This document shows, in pieces, positions 14,240 through 24,947 of a stretch of DNA of 64,000 nt. Made by a program: the position numbers and the translations under genes. The DNA comes from Zavarzinia sp. (GTDB lineage Bacteria > Pseudomonadota > Alphaproteobacteria > Zavarziniales > Zavarziniaceae). The first letter of the stretch is position 1. Every line of letters starts with the position of its first letter. Location: the NCBI GenBank assembly GCA_025869435.1, contig JAOZVS010000009.1:1-64000 (forward strand). The letters are read 5' to 3'. Under the pieces are notes generated by a model. That model saw only the letters and a list, made by a program, of their open reading frames with translations. It was not told where the DNA came from and searched no databases.

Positions 14240-14854
14240 TCAGATCCCCTGCCCCGGCTGGACTTTCTTGACCTCGACCGCGGTCTTCATGGTGCGCGAG
14301 ACCTGAGCCGAAATCACCTGGCGCTTCACGCCCGGACGATGCCGCAGCGTCAGCACGATGGCGCCGATCATGGCGACCAGCAGGATGAGGCCGGCGCCCT
14401 GGAACGGCAGCAGATACTGCGTGTACATGATCCGGCCGATCGCGTCGGTATTGGACACCGCCGCGATATCCGGCGCCCGCGCCGCCGCGAAGGCGCCGAC
14501 ATCCGGGATCATCGTCCACGAGCCGACGATCAGCAGCAATTCGACCAGCAGGATGAGGCCGATCAGCCCGCCCACCGGCAGATACTGCAGGAAGCCCTGC
14601 CGCAGTTCGGTGAAGTTCACGTCCAGCATCATGACGACGAAGAGGAACAGCACCGCGACCGCGCCGACATAGACGATGACGAGGATCATCGACAGGAACT
14701 CGGCGCCGAGCAGCAGGAACAGCCCGGCCGAATTGAAGAAGGCGAGGATCAGGAACAGCACGGAATGCACCGGGTTCCGCGACGAGATGACCATGACCGC
14801 CGAGCCGACGGTGATGGTCGCGAAGAGATAGAAGACGAGTGCGGAAATTGTCAC
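14240..14854 (-). CDS. nuoJ: NADH-quinone oxidoreductase subunit J
   Basis: MTISALVFYLFATITVGSAVMVISSRNPVHSVLFLILAFFNSAGLFLLLGAEFLSMILVIVYVGAVAVLFLFVVMMLD. Confidence 0.95.
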   Translation of the reverse strand: MTISALVFYLFATITVGSAVMVISSRNPVHSVLFLILAFFNSAGLFLLLGAEFLSMILVIVYVGAVAVLFLFVVMMLDVNFTELRQGFLQYLPVGGLIGLILLVELLLIVGSWTMIPDVGAFAAARAPDIAAVSNTDAIGRIMYTQYLLPFQGAGLILLVAMIGAIVLTLRHRPGVKRQVISAQVSRTMKTAVEVKKVQPGQGI

Positions 14855-14864
14855 GATCGCCCCC

Positions 14865-15353
14865 TCACCGATAGGGCGCGTCGGCGGCGATATTCGCCGC
14901 GATCTCGCGCTCCCACCGCTCGCCGTTCGCGAGCAGCTTGTCCTTGTTGTACATCAGCTCCTCGCGGGTTTCGGTCGCGAACTCGAAATTCGGCCCCTCG
15001 ACGATGGCATCGACCGGGCAGGCTTCCTGGCAGAAGCCGCAGTAGATGCATTTCGTCATGTCGATGTCGTAGCGCGTGGTGCGGCGGCTGCCGTCGTCGC
15101 GCGGTTCGGCCTCGATGGTGATGGCCTGCGCCGGGCAGATCGCCTCGCACAGCTTGCAGGCGATGCAGCGTTCCTCGCCGTTGGGATAACGGCGCAGCGC
15201 GTGCTCGCCCCGGAAGCGCGGGGACAGGCGGCCCTTTTCGTAGGGATAGTTGATCGTCGCCTTCTTCTTGAAGGAATAGCTGAAGGTCAGCAGCATTCCC
15301 TTGACCAGTTCGGTCAGCAGAAAGGCGCGGGCGGTACGGTCGAGAAATGCCAT
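14865..15353 (-). CDS. nuoI: NADH-quinone oxidoreductase subunit I (2x[4Fe-4S])
   Basis: [16 protein letters not shown] and [16 protein letters not shown] ferredoxin motifs. Confidence 0.96.
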   Translation of the reverse strand: MAFLDRTARAFLLTELVKGMLLTFSYSFKKKATINYPYEKGRLSPRFRGEHALRRYPNGEERCIACKLCEAICPAQAITIEAEPRDDGSRRTTRYDIDMTKCIYCGFCQEACPVDAIVEGPNFEFATETREELMYNKDKLLANGERWEREIAANIAADAPYR

Positions 15354-15365
15354 GTCAGCCCCTCC

Positions 15366-16370
15366 TCAGCCCTTGACCGGCAGCCAGCCGAAGCTGACCA
15401 GAACGCCGGCCGTGAGCACGAGCCAGAACAGCGAGAACGGCAGGAAGACCTTCCACCCGAGGCGCATCAGCTGATCGTAACGATAGCGCGGCACGGTCGC
15501 CTTCACCCAGCAGAAGGTGAAGAGGATGACGAAGGTCTTGGCGAAGAACCAGATCGGACCCGGGATCCAGTCGAGGAGGCCGAAGATCGAGATGGGCTGC
15601 CAGCCGCCGAGGAACAGCAGCGCCGTCATCGCGCTCATCAGGATCATGTTGCCGTATTCGCCGAGCATGAACAGCGCGAAGGCCATCGACGAATATTCGA
15701 TCTGGAAACCGGCCACCAGTTCGGACTCCGCTTCCGGCAGATCGAACGGCGGGCGATTGGTTTCAGCCAGGGCCGAGATGAAGAAGACGATGAACATCGG
15801 GAACAGCGGAATCGCGAACCAGATGTGTTCCTGCGCCTTCACGATGTCGTTGAGGTTCAGCGAGCCGACGCAGAGCAGGACGGTGACGATGACGAAGCCG
15901 ATCGAGACTTCGTAGGACACCATCTGCGCCGCGGAGCGCAAGCCCCCCAGGAAGGGATACTTCGAGTTCGACGCCCAGCCGCCCATGATGATGCCATAGA
16001 CACCGAGCGACGAGATCGCGAAGAGATAGAGGATGCCGACATTGATGTCGGCCAGCACGACGCCGTCGCCGAAGGGAATGACCGCCCAGGCGATCAGCGC
16101 CAGGGTGAAGGTCAGCACCGGCGCGATCAGGAAGACGCCCTTGTTGGCGCCCGCCGGAATGATCGTTTCCTTGGTCAGCAGCTTCAGACCATCGGCGAAG
16201 GGCTGCAGCAGACCGAAGGGGCCGACCACGTTCGGCCCCCGGCGCAGTTGCATCATCGCCCAGACCTTGCGGTCGAGCAGGGTCGTGAAGGCGACCGCGA
16301 CGAGGAGCGGCACCACGATCGCGAAAATCTTCGCGAGGATGATCAGGAATTCGAGGAGCATTTCGCCCAT
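15366..16370 (-). CDS. nuoH: NADH-quinone oxidoreductase subunit H
   Basis: [64 protein letters not shown]. Confidence 0.96.
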   Translation of the reverse strand: MGEMLLEFLIILAKIFAIVVPLLVAVAFTTLLDRKVWAMMQLRRGPNVVGPFGLLQPFADGLKLLTKETIIPAGANKGVFLIAPVLTFTLALIAWAVIPFGDGVVLADINVGILYLFAISSLGVYGIIMGGWASNSKYPFLGGLRSAAQMVSYEVSIGFVIVTVLLCVGSLNLNDIVKAQEHIWFAIPLFPMFIVFFISALAETNRPPFDLPEAESELVAGFQIEYSSMAFALFMLGEYGNMILMSAMTALLFLGGWQPISIFGLLDWIPGPIWFFAKTFVILFTFCWVKATVPRYRYDQLMRLGWKVFLPFSLFWLVLTAGVLVSFGWLPVKG

Positions 16371-16391
16371 TTCACCCGCCTCGACTACAGA

Positions 16392-16547
16392 TCAAGCGCC
16401 GGTGGGGGCCAGATGCGGCGCGAGTTCGCGCCACACCAGGGCCGCCACGGCGACGATGGCCGCAAGAACGAGCGGCAGAAGCACGCCCACCACTTCGGCG
16501 GATATCGCGATCAGAGGAACGACCGCCTCCGCGAACAGATTAACCAT
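16392..16547 (-). CDS. Small single-TM protein (51 aa) between nuoG and nuoH
   Basis: MVNLFAEAVVPLIAISAEVVGVLLPLVLAAIVAVAALVWRELAPHLAPTGA; its ATG overlaps the last codons of nuoG (ATGGTTAA). Confidence 0.55.
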   Translation of the reverse strand: MVNLFAEAVVPLIAISAEVVGVLLPLVLAAIVAVAALVWRELAPHLAPTGA

Positions 16548-18606
16548 GAGTGCCCGTCGCCCCGTGGCTGTGGCCGCAACCGCAAGCCGTTTCCTGTTTG
16601 ACCGCGACGCATTCGGCCATGGTGGCCGAGGCGCGGGCGATCGGATTGGTGAGGTAGAAATTCTCGATCGCGTAACCGATCGCCGCCGGAGAGATTTCGC
16701 CATCGCTGCCGAAAGGCGCCCAAGCGGCGGGCGTCACCTCGTCGAGGGCGGCGAAATGCGGCACCTGCTCGACCAGCTTCACCCGCAGCTGCGCGAGGCT
16801 GTCATAGGGCAGCGTCTTGCCGACGCGGTCCGAGAAGGCGCGCAGGATCGCCCAGTCCTCGCGGGCATCGCCCGGCGGGAACACGGCGCGCTTGGTGCGC
16901 TGGCCCCGGCCCTCGGTGTTGACATAGGTGCCCGACTTCTCGGTATAGGCGGCCCCCGGCAGGATGACGTCGGCGACATGGGCGCCGGCATCGCCGTGGC
17001 TACCCTGATAGACGACGAAGGGCGCCTTCAGGTTGGTCATGTCGATCTCGTCGACGCCCAGCAGCCAGACGAAATCCGCCTTGCCCGCCTCGACGTCCCC
17101 AACCGACAGGCCACCCTCGCCCGGCACGAAGCCGAGATCGAGCGCGCCGACGCGCGATGCCGCGGTGTGCAGCACGTTGAAGCCGTTCCAGCCGTCCTTC
17201 ACGACGCCGGTCGCTTCCGCGAGCTTATGCGCGAGGCCGAGGATCACCGCCCCGTCCTCGCGGGACAGCGCGCCCTGGCCGATGATGATGGCCGGCTTCC
17301 GCGCGCCCTTCATCACCTCGGCGAAGCCCTGACCGGCGACCAGCGCCTCGAGGACATCCGCCCCCTCGCCCAGGAAGTCGGCGCGATAGGTCAGGTCGAC
17401 CTTGGGGCCGATGGCCGCGACCTTGAAGCCGCCCTTCAGCCAGCGCTTGCGGATACGGGCGTTCAGCACCGCGGCTTCCGTCGACGGATCGCTGCCGATC
17501 AGCAGCAGGGCATCCGCCTCCTCGATCCCGGCGATGCCGGAATTGAACAGATAGGAGGCCCGGACCGAGGCATCGAGCTTCGCCCCGTCGATCCGGCAGT
17601 CGGTCGAGGTCGAGCCGATCGCCGTCATCAGGTCCTTCAGGGCCTTGATCGATTCAGCATCGGCAAGATCGCCGGCCAGCGCCGCGACCCTGGACGCCGG
17701 GGTCGAGGACAGCGCCGCGCCGATGGCGGCGAAGGCTTCGTCCCAGCTCGCCGGCTGCAGCTTGCCATTGACCCGGACATAGGGCCGGTCGAGACGGCGT
17801 TTCGCGAGACCGTCGACGGCGAAGCGGGTCTTGTCCGAGATCCATTCCTCGTTCACGTCGTCGTTCAGGCGCGGCAGGATGCGCAGCACGCCGGCGCCGC
17901 GGGCGTCGACCCGGATCGCCGAGCCAAGCGCGTCATGAACGTCGATGCTTTCGGTCTTCTTCAGCTCCCACGGACGGGCGGCGAAGGCATAGGGCTTGGA
18001 GGTCAGGGCGCCGACCGGGCACAGGTCGATGACATTGCCCGACAGGTTGGAGGTTACCGCCTGGTTCAGGTAGGTGGTGATTTCCATGGTCTCGCCGCGA
18101 CCGATGGCGCCGATTTCCTCGACACCGGCCACTTCCGTCGCGAAGCGCACGCAGCGGGTGCACTGGATGCAGCGGGTCATGGTCGTCTTGATCAGCGGGC
18201 CCATGTATTTCTCGGACACGGCCCGCTTGTTCTCCTGGTAACGGCTCTGGTCGAAACCATAGGCCATCGCCTGGTCCTGCAGGTCGCATTCACCGCCCTG
18301 ATCGCAGATCGGGCAATCCAGCGGATGGTTGATCAGCAGGAATTCCATCACGCCCCGGCGCGCCTTGCGCACCAGCGGGGTGTTGGTCCTGATCACCATG
18401 TTGTCGGCCGCCGGCATGGCGCAGGACGCGATGGGCTTCGGCGCCTTTTCCTGCTCGACGAGGCACATGCGGCAATTGCCGGCGATCGACAGGCGCTCGT
18501 GATAGCAGAAGCGCGGAATCTCGACGCCGGCCGCTTCGCAGGCCTGCAGCACGTTGGCGCCGGCCGGGACTTCGACGGTCTTGCCGTCAACGGTCAATAT
18601 GGGCAT
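16540..18606 (-). CDS. nuoG: NADH-quinone oxidoreductase subunit G
   Basis: 2Fe-2S motif GVEIPRFCYHERLSIAGNCRMC, CPICDQGGECDLQDQAM, TRCIQCTRCVRF. Confidence 0.95.
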   Translation of the reverse strand: MPILTVDGKTVEVPAGANVLQACEAAGVEIPRFCYHERLSIAGNCRMCLVEQEKAPKPIASCAMPAADNMVIRTNTPLVRKARRGVMEFLLINHPLDCPICDQGGECDLQDQAMAYGFDQSRYQENKRAVSEKYMGPLIKTTMTRCIQCTRCVRFATEVAGVEEIGAIGRGETMEITTYLNQAVTSNLSGNVIDLCPVGALTSKPYAFAARPWELKKTESIDVHDALGSAIRVDARGAGVLRILPRLNDDVNEEWISDKTRFAVDGLAKRRLDRPYVRVNGKLQPASWDEAFAAIGAALSSTPASRVAALAGDLADAESIKALKDLMTAIGSTSTDCRIDGAKLDASVRASYLFNSGIAGIEEADALLLIGSDPSTEAAVLNARIRKRWLKGGFKVAAIGPKVDLTYRADFLGEGADVLEALVAGQGFAEVMKGARKPAIIIGQGALSREDGAVILGLAHKLAEATGVVKDGWNGFNVLHTAASRVGALDLGFVPGEGGLSVGDVEAGKADFVWLLGVDEIDMTNLKAPFVVYQGSHGDAGAHVADVILPGAAYTEKSGTYVNTEGRGQRTKRAVFPPGDAREDWAILRAFSDRVGKTLPYDSLAQLRVKLVEQVPHFAALDEVTPAAWAPFGSDGEISPAAIGYAIENFYLTNPIARASATMAECVAVKQETACGCGHSHGATGTHG

Positions 18607-18615
18607 CGGATCACC

Positions 18616-19914
18616 TCACTCCGCGGCCACGGCCCGGGACGTGGTCCTGGCCTTGTAGTCCGCGATACGCTGTTCGACCACCGGACGGAAATGCCGGAAC
18701 AGGCCCTGGATCGGCCAGGCCGCCGCATCGCCGAGGGCGCAGATGGTATGGCCTTCGATCTGGGTCGTGACCTCGAGGAGAGTATCGATTTCCTCGATCT
18801 CGGCCTTGCCCTGGACCATGCGTTCCATGACGCGCCACATCCAGCCCGTGCCCTCGCGGCAAGGCGTGCACTGGCCGCAGGATTCGTGCTTGTAGAACTT
18901 GGCCAGACGGGCGATCGCCTTGATCAGGTCGGTCGACTTGTCCATCACGATCACCGCCGCCGTGCCGAGGCCGGAGCGCTGGGCGCGCAGACTGTCGAAG
19001 TCCATCAGGACCTCGTCGCAGATCACCTTGGGCAGCATCGGCACCGACGAGCCGCCGGGGATCACCGCCAGCAGATTGTCCCAGCCGCCGCGCACGCCGC
19101 CGCAATGTTTCTCGATGAGGTCCTTGAGCGGAATGCCCATTTCCTCTTCGACATTGCAGGGCTTGTTCACATGGCCCGAGATGCAGAAGACCTTGGTACC
19201 CGTGTTGTTCGGCCGGCCGAGACCGGCGAACCAGGCACCGCCCCGGCGCAGGATGGTCGGGGCGACGGCGATGGATTCGACATTGTTCACGGTCGTCGGG
19301 CAACCCCAGACGCCGACGCCGGCCGGGAACGGCGGCTTCAGGCGCGGCTGGCCCTTCTTGCCCTCGAGGCTCTGGATCAGCGCCGTCTCTTCGCCGCAGA
19401 TATAGGCGCCGGCGCCATGGTGCACGAAGACGTCGAAGTCATAGCCGGAACCCGCGGCGTTCTTGCCGATCAGCCCGGCTTCATAGGCCTGGTCGACGGC
19501 GGCCTGCAACCGGCGGCGTTCCTGGATGAATTCACCGCGAATGTAGATATAGGCCGCGACGGCGCGCATGGCGAAGCCGGCGATCAGGCAACCTTCGATC
19601 AGCTTCTGCGGATCGTGACGGATGATGTCGCGGTCCTTGCAGGTGCCGGGCTCTGATTCGTCGGCATTGACGACGAGGTAGCTCGGGCGGCCGTCCGACT
19701 GCTTGGGCATGAAGGACCACTTCATGCCGGTCGGGAAGCCGGCGCCGCCACGGCCGCGCAGGCCCGAGGCCTTCATCTCGTTGATGATCCAGTCCGGCCC
19801 CTTGGCGATGATCGCCGCCGTGCCGTCCCAGTCGCCGCGCATCTGGGCCGCCGGCAGGCTCCAGTCCTCGAAGCCGTAGAGGTTGGTGAAAATGCGATCC
19901 TTGTCCTGAAGCAT
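18616..19914 (-). CDS. nuoF: NADH-quinone oxidoreductase subunit F
   Basis: [55 protein letters not shown]. Confidence 0.96.
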   Translation of the reverse strand: MLQDKDRIFTNLYGFEDWSLPAAQMRGDWDGTAAIIAKGPDWIINEMKASGLRGRGGAGFPTGMKWSFMPKQSDGRPSYLVVNADESEPGTCKDRDIIRHDPQKLIEGCLIAGFAMRAVAAYIYIRGEFIQERRRLQAAVDQAYEAGLIGKNAAGSGYDFDVFVHHGAGAYICGEETALIQSLEGKKGQPRLKPPFPAGVGVWGCPTTVNNVESIAVAPTILRRGGAWFAGLGRPNNTGTKVFCISGHVNKPCNVEEEMGIPLKDLIEKHCGGVRGGWDNLLAVIPGGSSVPMLPKVICDEVLMDFDSLRAQRSGLGTAAVIVMDKSTDLIKAIARLAKFYKHESCGQCTPCREGTGWMWRVMERMVQGKAEIEEIDTLLEVTTQIEGHTICALGDAAAWPIQGLFRHFRPVVEQRIADYKARTTSRAVAAE

Positions 19915-19918
19915 CGCG

Positions 19919-20542
19919 TCACTCCCCTGCCGCTTTGAAGGTGGTCAGCGTCGTCGGTCCGCCTTCGGGGCAGGACGTCTGGCGGTCGATCTGCGGGCCG
20001 GTCTTCGGCGTCTCGCCCCGTGCCAGCGCATCGAGCACCTTGAGCGTCGTTTCCGCCGTCAGGTCTTCGTAGAAATCGTCGTTGACCTGCATCATCGGCG
20101 CGTTCACGCAGGCGCCCAGGCATTCCGCTTCCATCAGGCTGAAGGTGCCATCCGGTGTCGTCTGGTTGATGTCGATGCCCAGACGCGACTTGCAGGCCGC
20201 CAGCACCGCGTCCGAGCCGCGCAGCCAGCACGGCGTCGTGGTGCAGACCTGCACCAGATGCTTTCCGACCGGCGCCATGTTGAACATCGTGTAGAACGAC
20301 GCCACTTCATAGACACGGATCACGGCCATGCCGAGCAGGCCGGCCAGATATTCCATGGCCGCCCGGGGCAGCCAGCCGCCGCTTTGGCGCTGCGCGATGT
20401 CGAGCAGCGGCACGATGGCGCTCTGCTGCCGGCCAGCCGGATAGCGCGCGATGATCTTGTCCGCCCAAACCTTGTTCTCGGCCGAGAACTCGAAGCTGGC
20501 GGGCTGTTCGAACGGGCCCGCGGGCGCTACGCCATGGCTCAA
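19919..20542 (-). CDS. nuoE: NADH-quinone oxidoreductase subunit E
   Basis: [15 protein letters not shown] and [23 protein letters not shown] 2Fe-2S motifs. Start inferred as TTG at 20542 overlapping the nuoD TGA; the ORF track extends to 20668. Confidence 0.9.
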   Translation of the reverse strand: MSHGVAPAGPFEQPASFEFSAENKVWADKIIARYPAGRQQSAIVPLLDIAQRQSGGWLPRAAMEYLAGLLGMAVIRVYEVASFYTMFNMAPVGKHLVQVCTTTPCWLRGSDAVLAACKSRLGIDINQTTPDGTFSLMEAECLGACVNAPMMQVNDDFYEDLTAETTLKVLDALARGETPKTGPQIDRQTSCPEGGPTTLTTFKAAGE

Positions 20543-21717
20543 CGGTCGACCTCCCCGAACACGATATCCTGACTGCCGATGATCGCCGGCGCATCCGCCA
20601 GCATGTGACCCTTGGCCATGAAATCCATTGCCTGCAGATGAGCGAAAGCCGGGGCGCGGATCTTGCACCGGTAGGGCTTGTTGCTGCCGTCCGAGACGAG
20701 ATAGACGGCGAATTCGCCCTTGGGCGCCTCGACCGCCGCATAAGCCTCGCCGGCCGGCACGTGGAAGCCTTCGGTATAGAGCTTGAAGTGATGGATCAGG
20801 GCTTCCATCGAACGCTTCATGTCGCCGCGCTTGGGCGGGGCGATCTTGCCGTCCTCGGTCATCACCGGGCCTTTCGGCATCTGCTCGATGGCCTGTCGGA
20901 TGATCTTCAGCGACTCGCGCATTTCATAGAAGCGCAGGACGAAACGGTCGTAGCAGTCGCCGTGGCGACCGACCGGAACGTCGAATTCCATCTTGTCGTA
21001 GACTTCGTAAGGCTGCGCCTTGCGCAGATCCCAGGCGACGCCGGAGCCGCGCAGCATCGGCCCGGTGAAGCCCCAGGCGATCGCATCCTCGGCCGAGACG
21101 ACGCCGATATCGACGTTGCGCTGCTTGAAGATGCGATTCTCGACGATCAGATTCTCGAGATCGTCCAGCACCTTGGGGAAGCTCTCGGTCCAGGCCATGA
21201 TGTCTTCGGCGAGGCCGGCCGGCATGTCCTGATGGACGCCGCCGACGCGGAAATAGGCCGCGTGCAGACGGGCGCCGCAAACCCGCTCGTAGAAACACAT
21301 CAGCTTCTCGCGCTCCTCGAAACCCCAGAGGATCGGGGTGAGCGCGCCGACGTCCATGCCGTGGGACATCGTGTTCATCAGGTGGTTGGTGATGCGGCCG
21401 ATTTCACACCACAGCACGCGCATGTATTGCGCCCGCTCCGGGATGGTGCAACCGATCAGCTTTTCGGCCGCGAGAACGAAGGCATGTTCCTGATTCATCG
21501 GGCAGACATAGTCCAGCCGATCGAAATAGGGCACCGCCTGCATGTAGGTCTTGTGCTCGATCAGCTTCTCGGTGCCGCGATGCAGCAGGCCGACGTGCGG
21601 ATCGCAACGCTCGATCATCTCGCCGTCGAGTTCCATGACGAGACGCAGAACGCCGTGGGCCGCCGGATGCTGCGGCCCGAAATTCAGGCTGTAGGTTTTG
21701 ATGTCGACTTCGGCCAT
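20539..21717 (-). CDS. nuoD: NADH-quinone oxidoreductase subunit D
   Basis: [48 protein letters not shown]. Confidence 0.97.
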   Translation of the reverse strand: MAEVDIKTYSLNFGPQHPAAHGVLRLVMELDGEMIERCDPHVGLLHRGTEKLIEHKTYMQAVPYFDRLDYVCPMNQEHAFVLAAEKLIGCTIPERAQYMRVLWCEIGRITNHLMNTMSHGMDVGALTPILWGFEEREKLMCFYERVCGARLHAAYFRVGGVHQDMPAGLAEDIMAWTESFPKVLDDLENLIVENRIFKQRNVDIGVVSAEDAIAWGFTGPMLRGSGVAWDLRKAQPYEVYDKMEFDVPVGRHGDCYDRFVLRFYEMRESLKIIRQAIEQMPKGPVMTEDGKIAPPKRGDMKRSMEALIHHFKLYTEGFHVPAGEAYAAVEAPKGEFAVYLVSDGSNKPYRCKIRAPAFAHLQAMDFMAKGHMLADAPAIIGSQDIVFGEVDR

Positions 21718-21729
21718 CTGGACGCCTCG

Positions 21730-22386
21730 TCAGTTCTTCGCGGGCGCGGGTGGCGCGGCGGGTGCCGCTGCCTTCTCGTCACCCGGCAGGATGTATTTAG
21801 CGCCTTCCCAGGGGCTCATGAAGTCGAAGCGGCGGAATTCCTGGGTCAGTTTCACCGGCTCGTAAACGACGCGCTTCTGTTCTTCGTCGTAACGCAGCTC
21901 GACATAGCCGGTCAGCGGGAAATCCTTACGTAAAGGGTGCCCCTCGAAACCATAGTCGGTGAGGAGACGGCGCAGATCGGGATTGCCGGCGAAGAAGATG
22001 CCGTACATGTCCCAGGCCTCGCGCTCGAACCAGCCGGCGGTCGGATAGAGATCGACGACCGAGGGAACCGGCGTGTCCTCGTCGGTGCGGATCTTCACGC
22101 GAAGGCGCAGGTTCCTGCGCATCGACAACAGGTGATAGACGACATCGAAACGCTGGTCGCGCTCGGGATAGTCGACCCCGCAGACATCGAGCAACTGATC
22201 GAGCAGCAGCGACGGCTCGGTCTTCAGCCAGGTCAGGAGAGCGAGGATCTTGCCGGCTTCGGCCGTGACGGTCACTTCGCCGACGGCGAGGGAGACCCCG
22301 GTCACGCCGAGCTTTTCATTGCCGATCAGGGCTTCGAGGGTGGCGACTTCGGCCGCCACGGCCTCGGGATTGGGATAGAGCGCCAT
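21730..22386 (-). CDS. nuoC: NADH-quinone oxidoreductase subunit C
   Basis: [27 protein letters not shown]...[58 protein letters not shown]. Confidence 0.95.
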   Translation of the reverse strand: MALYPNPEAVAAEVATLEALIGNEKLGVTGVSLAVGEVTVTAEAGKILALLTWLKTEPSLLLDQLLDVCGVDYPERDQRFDVVYHLLSMRRNLRLRVKIRTDEDTPVPSVVDLYPTAGWFEREAWDMYGIFFAGNPDLRRLLTDYGFEGHPLRKDFPLTGYVELRYDEEQKRVVYEPVKLTQEFRRFDFMSPWEGAKYILPGDEKAAAPAAPPAPAKN

Positions 22387-22396
22387 GATCCGCCCG

Positions 22397-22933
22397 TTAC
22401 CTCGCGATCGTCTGGGTGCGGCGGATCTTCTTCTGCAGTTGCAGAATGCCGTAGAGCAGCGCCTCGGCCGTGGGCGGGCAGCCCGGCACATAGACGTCCA
22501 CCGGCACGATGCGGTCGCAGCCGCGCACCACCGAATACGAATAATGATAGTAACCGCCACCATTGGCGCAGCTGCCCATGGAGATGACCCAGCGCGGCTC
22601 CGACATCTGGTCGTAGACCTTGCGCATGGCGGGGGCCATCTTGTTGGTCAGGGTGCCGGCGACGATCATCACGTCCGACTGGCGCGGCGAAGCGCGCGGG
22701 GCGACGCCGAAACGCTCCATGTCATAGCGGGGCATGGAGGAATGCATCATCTCGACCGCGCAACAGGCGAGGCCGAAGGTCATCCACCACAGCGAGCCGG
22801 TGCGCGCCCAGTTGACGAGATTGTCGAGATTGGCGACGAGAAAACCCTTGTCCGCCAGCTCGTCCGAGATGTCGGTGAAGAACGGGTCCTTTACCGGAAC
22901 GATGGCGCCTTCCGGCTTGGTGATCACTCCCAT
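22397..22933 (-). CDS. nuoB: NADH-quinone oxidoreductase subunit B
   Basis: [78 protein letters not shown]. Start at 22933 (MGVITKPEG). Confidence 0.96.
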   Translation of the reverse strand: MGVITKPEGAIVPVKDPFFTDISDELADKGFLVANLDNLVNWARTGSLWWMTFGLACCAVEMMHSSMPRYDMERFGVAPRASPRQSDVMIVAGTLTNKMAPAMRKVYDQMSEPRWVISMGSCANGGGYYHYSYSVVRGCDRIVPVDVYVPGCPPTAEALLYGILQLQKKIRRTQTIAR

Positions 22934-23289
22934 TCGAGAGCCCCCTTCTTCCATTCGTAACAGAAGCCGACGGTGAGAACGCCGAGGAAAGCCATCATCG
23001 ACCAGAAGCCGAACACGCCGATGTCGCCGAGCGAGATCGCCCAGGGGAACAGGAAGGCGACTTCGAGGTCGAAGATGATGAAGAGAATCGAGACGAGGTA
23101 GAAGCGGACGTCGAATCGGCCGCGGGCATCGGAGAAAGCGTCGAAGCCGCATTCGTAGGCCGACAATTTCTCGGTATCCGGCTTCTGTTCGCCAGCGATG
23201 AGCGAGGCCACGATCATCGCGATCGAGAGGCCCAGCGCCACCCCGAGGAAAATCAGGATGGGCAGATATTCCTTGAGCAGCTCGTCCAT
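22924..23289 (-). CDS. nuoA: NADH-quinone oxidoreductase subunit A
   Basis: [40 protein letters not shown]. Confidence 0.96.
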   Translation of the reverse strand: MDELLKEYLPILIFLGVALGLSIAMIVASLIAGEQKPDTEKLSAYECGFDAFSDARGRFDVRFYLVSILFIIFDLEVAFLFPWAISLGDIGVFGFWSMMAFLGVLTVGFCYEWKKGALEWE

Positions 23290-23778
23290 GCGGAACCCGT
23301 GAAACGCGAGGAAGGGGCCGGGTCAGGACCGACAGACGGAATCGGCCCCTTCACCGCGCCATGCGGCGAAAGCCGGACTCTGCTGCCAACCCCTTTCGAC
23401 CGAGGGAGTATAGGCGCCGGATTATCTCAAAGAAAGTGATCGGTCCAGCCGAAACCGTGTCTTCCTATCGCGACGCAGCGCGTATCGCCTCGACGTCCCG
23501 ACAAAAGTCTAAGGTGGCTGTCGGTCGGGCCGGGTTTACTTGCGAAGGGCTCGCAGGTGCCGGTCAGGGCCGGGGGCCGATCCGACTCCGGGCGAAGAAA
23601 TCGCTCTGCCCCGAAAAGACCTTATTTCGGCCCGGAACCCGTACCAATTGCCGGCGAAACTATCCTCATGCCGCGATTGACGACGCGGCTTTCGAGAAAG
23701 GCCCCGCGAGGGGTACGACCTGCCCCGGACCGGCCCCTGCCCCTCGTCGGTCCACCCCAGCCCTGCACAAGGGTCGTA

Positions 23779-23816
23779 AAGCCCGGCCATCCCCCTCTGG
23801 CCGGGCTTCCTTTTTT
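23779..23816 (+). terminator. Strong Rho-independent terminator reading on the + strand
   Basis: AAGCCCGGCCA-tccccctc-TGGCCGGGCTT then cc TTTTTT: 11-bp perfect stem plus T6. Confidence 0.75.
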
Positions 23817-23826
23817 CAGGCGGGCG

Positions 23827-24297
23827 TCAGGGCGTGCCGGCCGGTCGCGGCAGGCAATTCTCGATGATCTGATAGCATTGTTCGAGACGGCGGGTCTGAC
23901 CGACGTCCGAGCCGCCATAGACGACGCGGGCGACCACGCCATTCCTGATGGTGAAGCTGGCGCGGCAGTTCTGGCCGTCGTCGACATAGGACGGCGCGCC
24001 GACCGGCAGGCCGAAGCCATAGCCGAAATTGCCCGAACCGCCGAAGACCCCGACGCCGAAGCTCGGCCCCGAGGGGTAGCCGGTGATGTTCCGGCTTTCG
24101 TAGGTCAGGACTTCTTCCCCCGGCACCGTCTGCATGGCGGCATTGGGCGCGCCGGCGCAGGAGACGAGATCGGCCTTGCGCATGCCGATCAGGCCGCTCT
24201 GCGCCTCGAGGGCGGCATCGGCACGAGGACTGGCACAGCCGCCGAGGGCGGCGGCGCCGGCCAGCAGAACCCAGACGATCTTGCGCGACATCAGCAT
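23827..24297 (-). CDS. Putative lipoprotein (SmpA-like size class), unknown function
   Basis: MLMSRKIVWVLLAGAAALGGCASPRAD lipobox (LGGC); body has GMRKADLVSCAGAPN...YES. Confidence 0.7.
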   Translation of the reverse strand: MLMSRKIVWVLLAGAAALGGCASPRADAALEAQSGLIGMRKADLVSCAGAPNAAMQTVPGEEVLTYESRNITGYPSGPSFGVGVFGGSGNFGYGFGLPVGAPSYVDDGQNCRASFTIRNGVVARVVYGGSDVGQTRRLEQCYQIIENCLPRPAGTP

Positions 24298-24307
24298 GTT
24301 CCTTCCG

Positions 24308-24391
24308 TGGTGCCCGCTGCCGGAATCGAACCGGCACGGCAATGCCGAGCGATTTTAAGTCGCTTGCGTCTACCAGTTTCGCCAAGCGGGC
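24308..24391 (-). tRNA. tRNA-Leu (anticodon TAA), CCA encoded
   Basis: Reverse complement gcccgcttggcgaaactggtagacgcaagcgacTTAAAAtcgctcggcattgccgtgccggttcgattccggcagcgggcacca: 7-bp acceptor stem, long variable arm, GGTTCGATTCC T-arm. Confidence 0.95.
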
Positions 24392-24467
24392 CCGCAAGGA
24401 AGGCGTGAATCGGCCGGAGCCGTCACCACCTGGGTTCTAGCATGCGGACCCGGCGAGTAAAGCCCGC

Positions 24468-24848
24468 TCAGTTCAGGACCGAGTAGCCCCGGTTGCGCAT
24501 GCAGTTGTCGATCACGCGGCGCTTCTCCTCCTCGGCATTCACGGTGCCCCGCGCCGCGCCCGTCGCCGCGCCGATACCGGCGCCGGCGGCGAGGCCCTTG
24601 CCGAAGTCGCCCGAGAAGGAGCCGATGACACCGCCGGCGATGGCGCCGAGCGCGGCGCCGCCCAGCGCGTTGGAGGCAGCCTCATTGCCGGTCGGCACCT
24701 GGTCCGCCAGGTTCTGACAATAGGCGAGGTCATGTTCGTAATAGCCCGGGGGGGCCTTTGACATGGAGGGATCGACCACAGGGCGATAGCCCGAGGCGCA
24801 GGCCGAGAGGGCGAGCGCGGCGGCCAGAACGGCGACAGTCTTGTTCAA
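24468..24848 (-). CDS. Glycine-zipper outer-membrane lipoprotein
   Basis: From TTG: (M)NKTVAVLAAALALSACASGYRP lipobox; glycine-zipper GGAALGAIAGGVIGSFSGDFGKGLAAGAGIGAATGAARG. Confidence 0.75.
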   Translation of the reverse strand: MNKTVAVLAAALALSACASGYRPVVDPSMSKAPPGYYEHDLAYCQNLADQVPTGNEAASNALGGAALGAIAGGVIGSFSGDFGKGLAAGAGIGAATGAARGTVNAEEEKRRVIDNCMRNRGYSVLN

Positions 24849-24947
24849 CAGGGTTCTCCCCGATTCAGCATCGGAATTGCCGTCAGTATAACGCTGAATT
24901 TGCGGCGGGGTTGCGTCCGCCGTCACATTCCGGCCATGTCACTGCCG

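Noticed and set aside
16033-19656. 1207-aa + strand ORF opposite nuoG/nuoF
   Set aside because: Antisense shadow ORF from high-GC codon bias; composition (Arg/Gly/Asp/His rich, no domains) is not protein-like and the minus strand is clearly nuoG/F.
23290-23820. tmRNA, RNase P or SRP RNA in the nuoA upstream gap
   Set aside because: No GAGGAAAGTCC-type P4 core, tmRNA tag/resume codon or SRP GGAAGCAGCC apical loop could be found; left as unassigned candidate.
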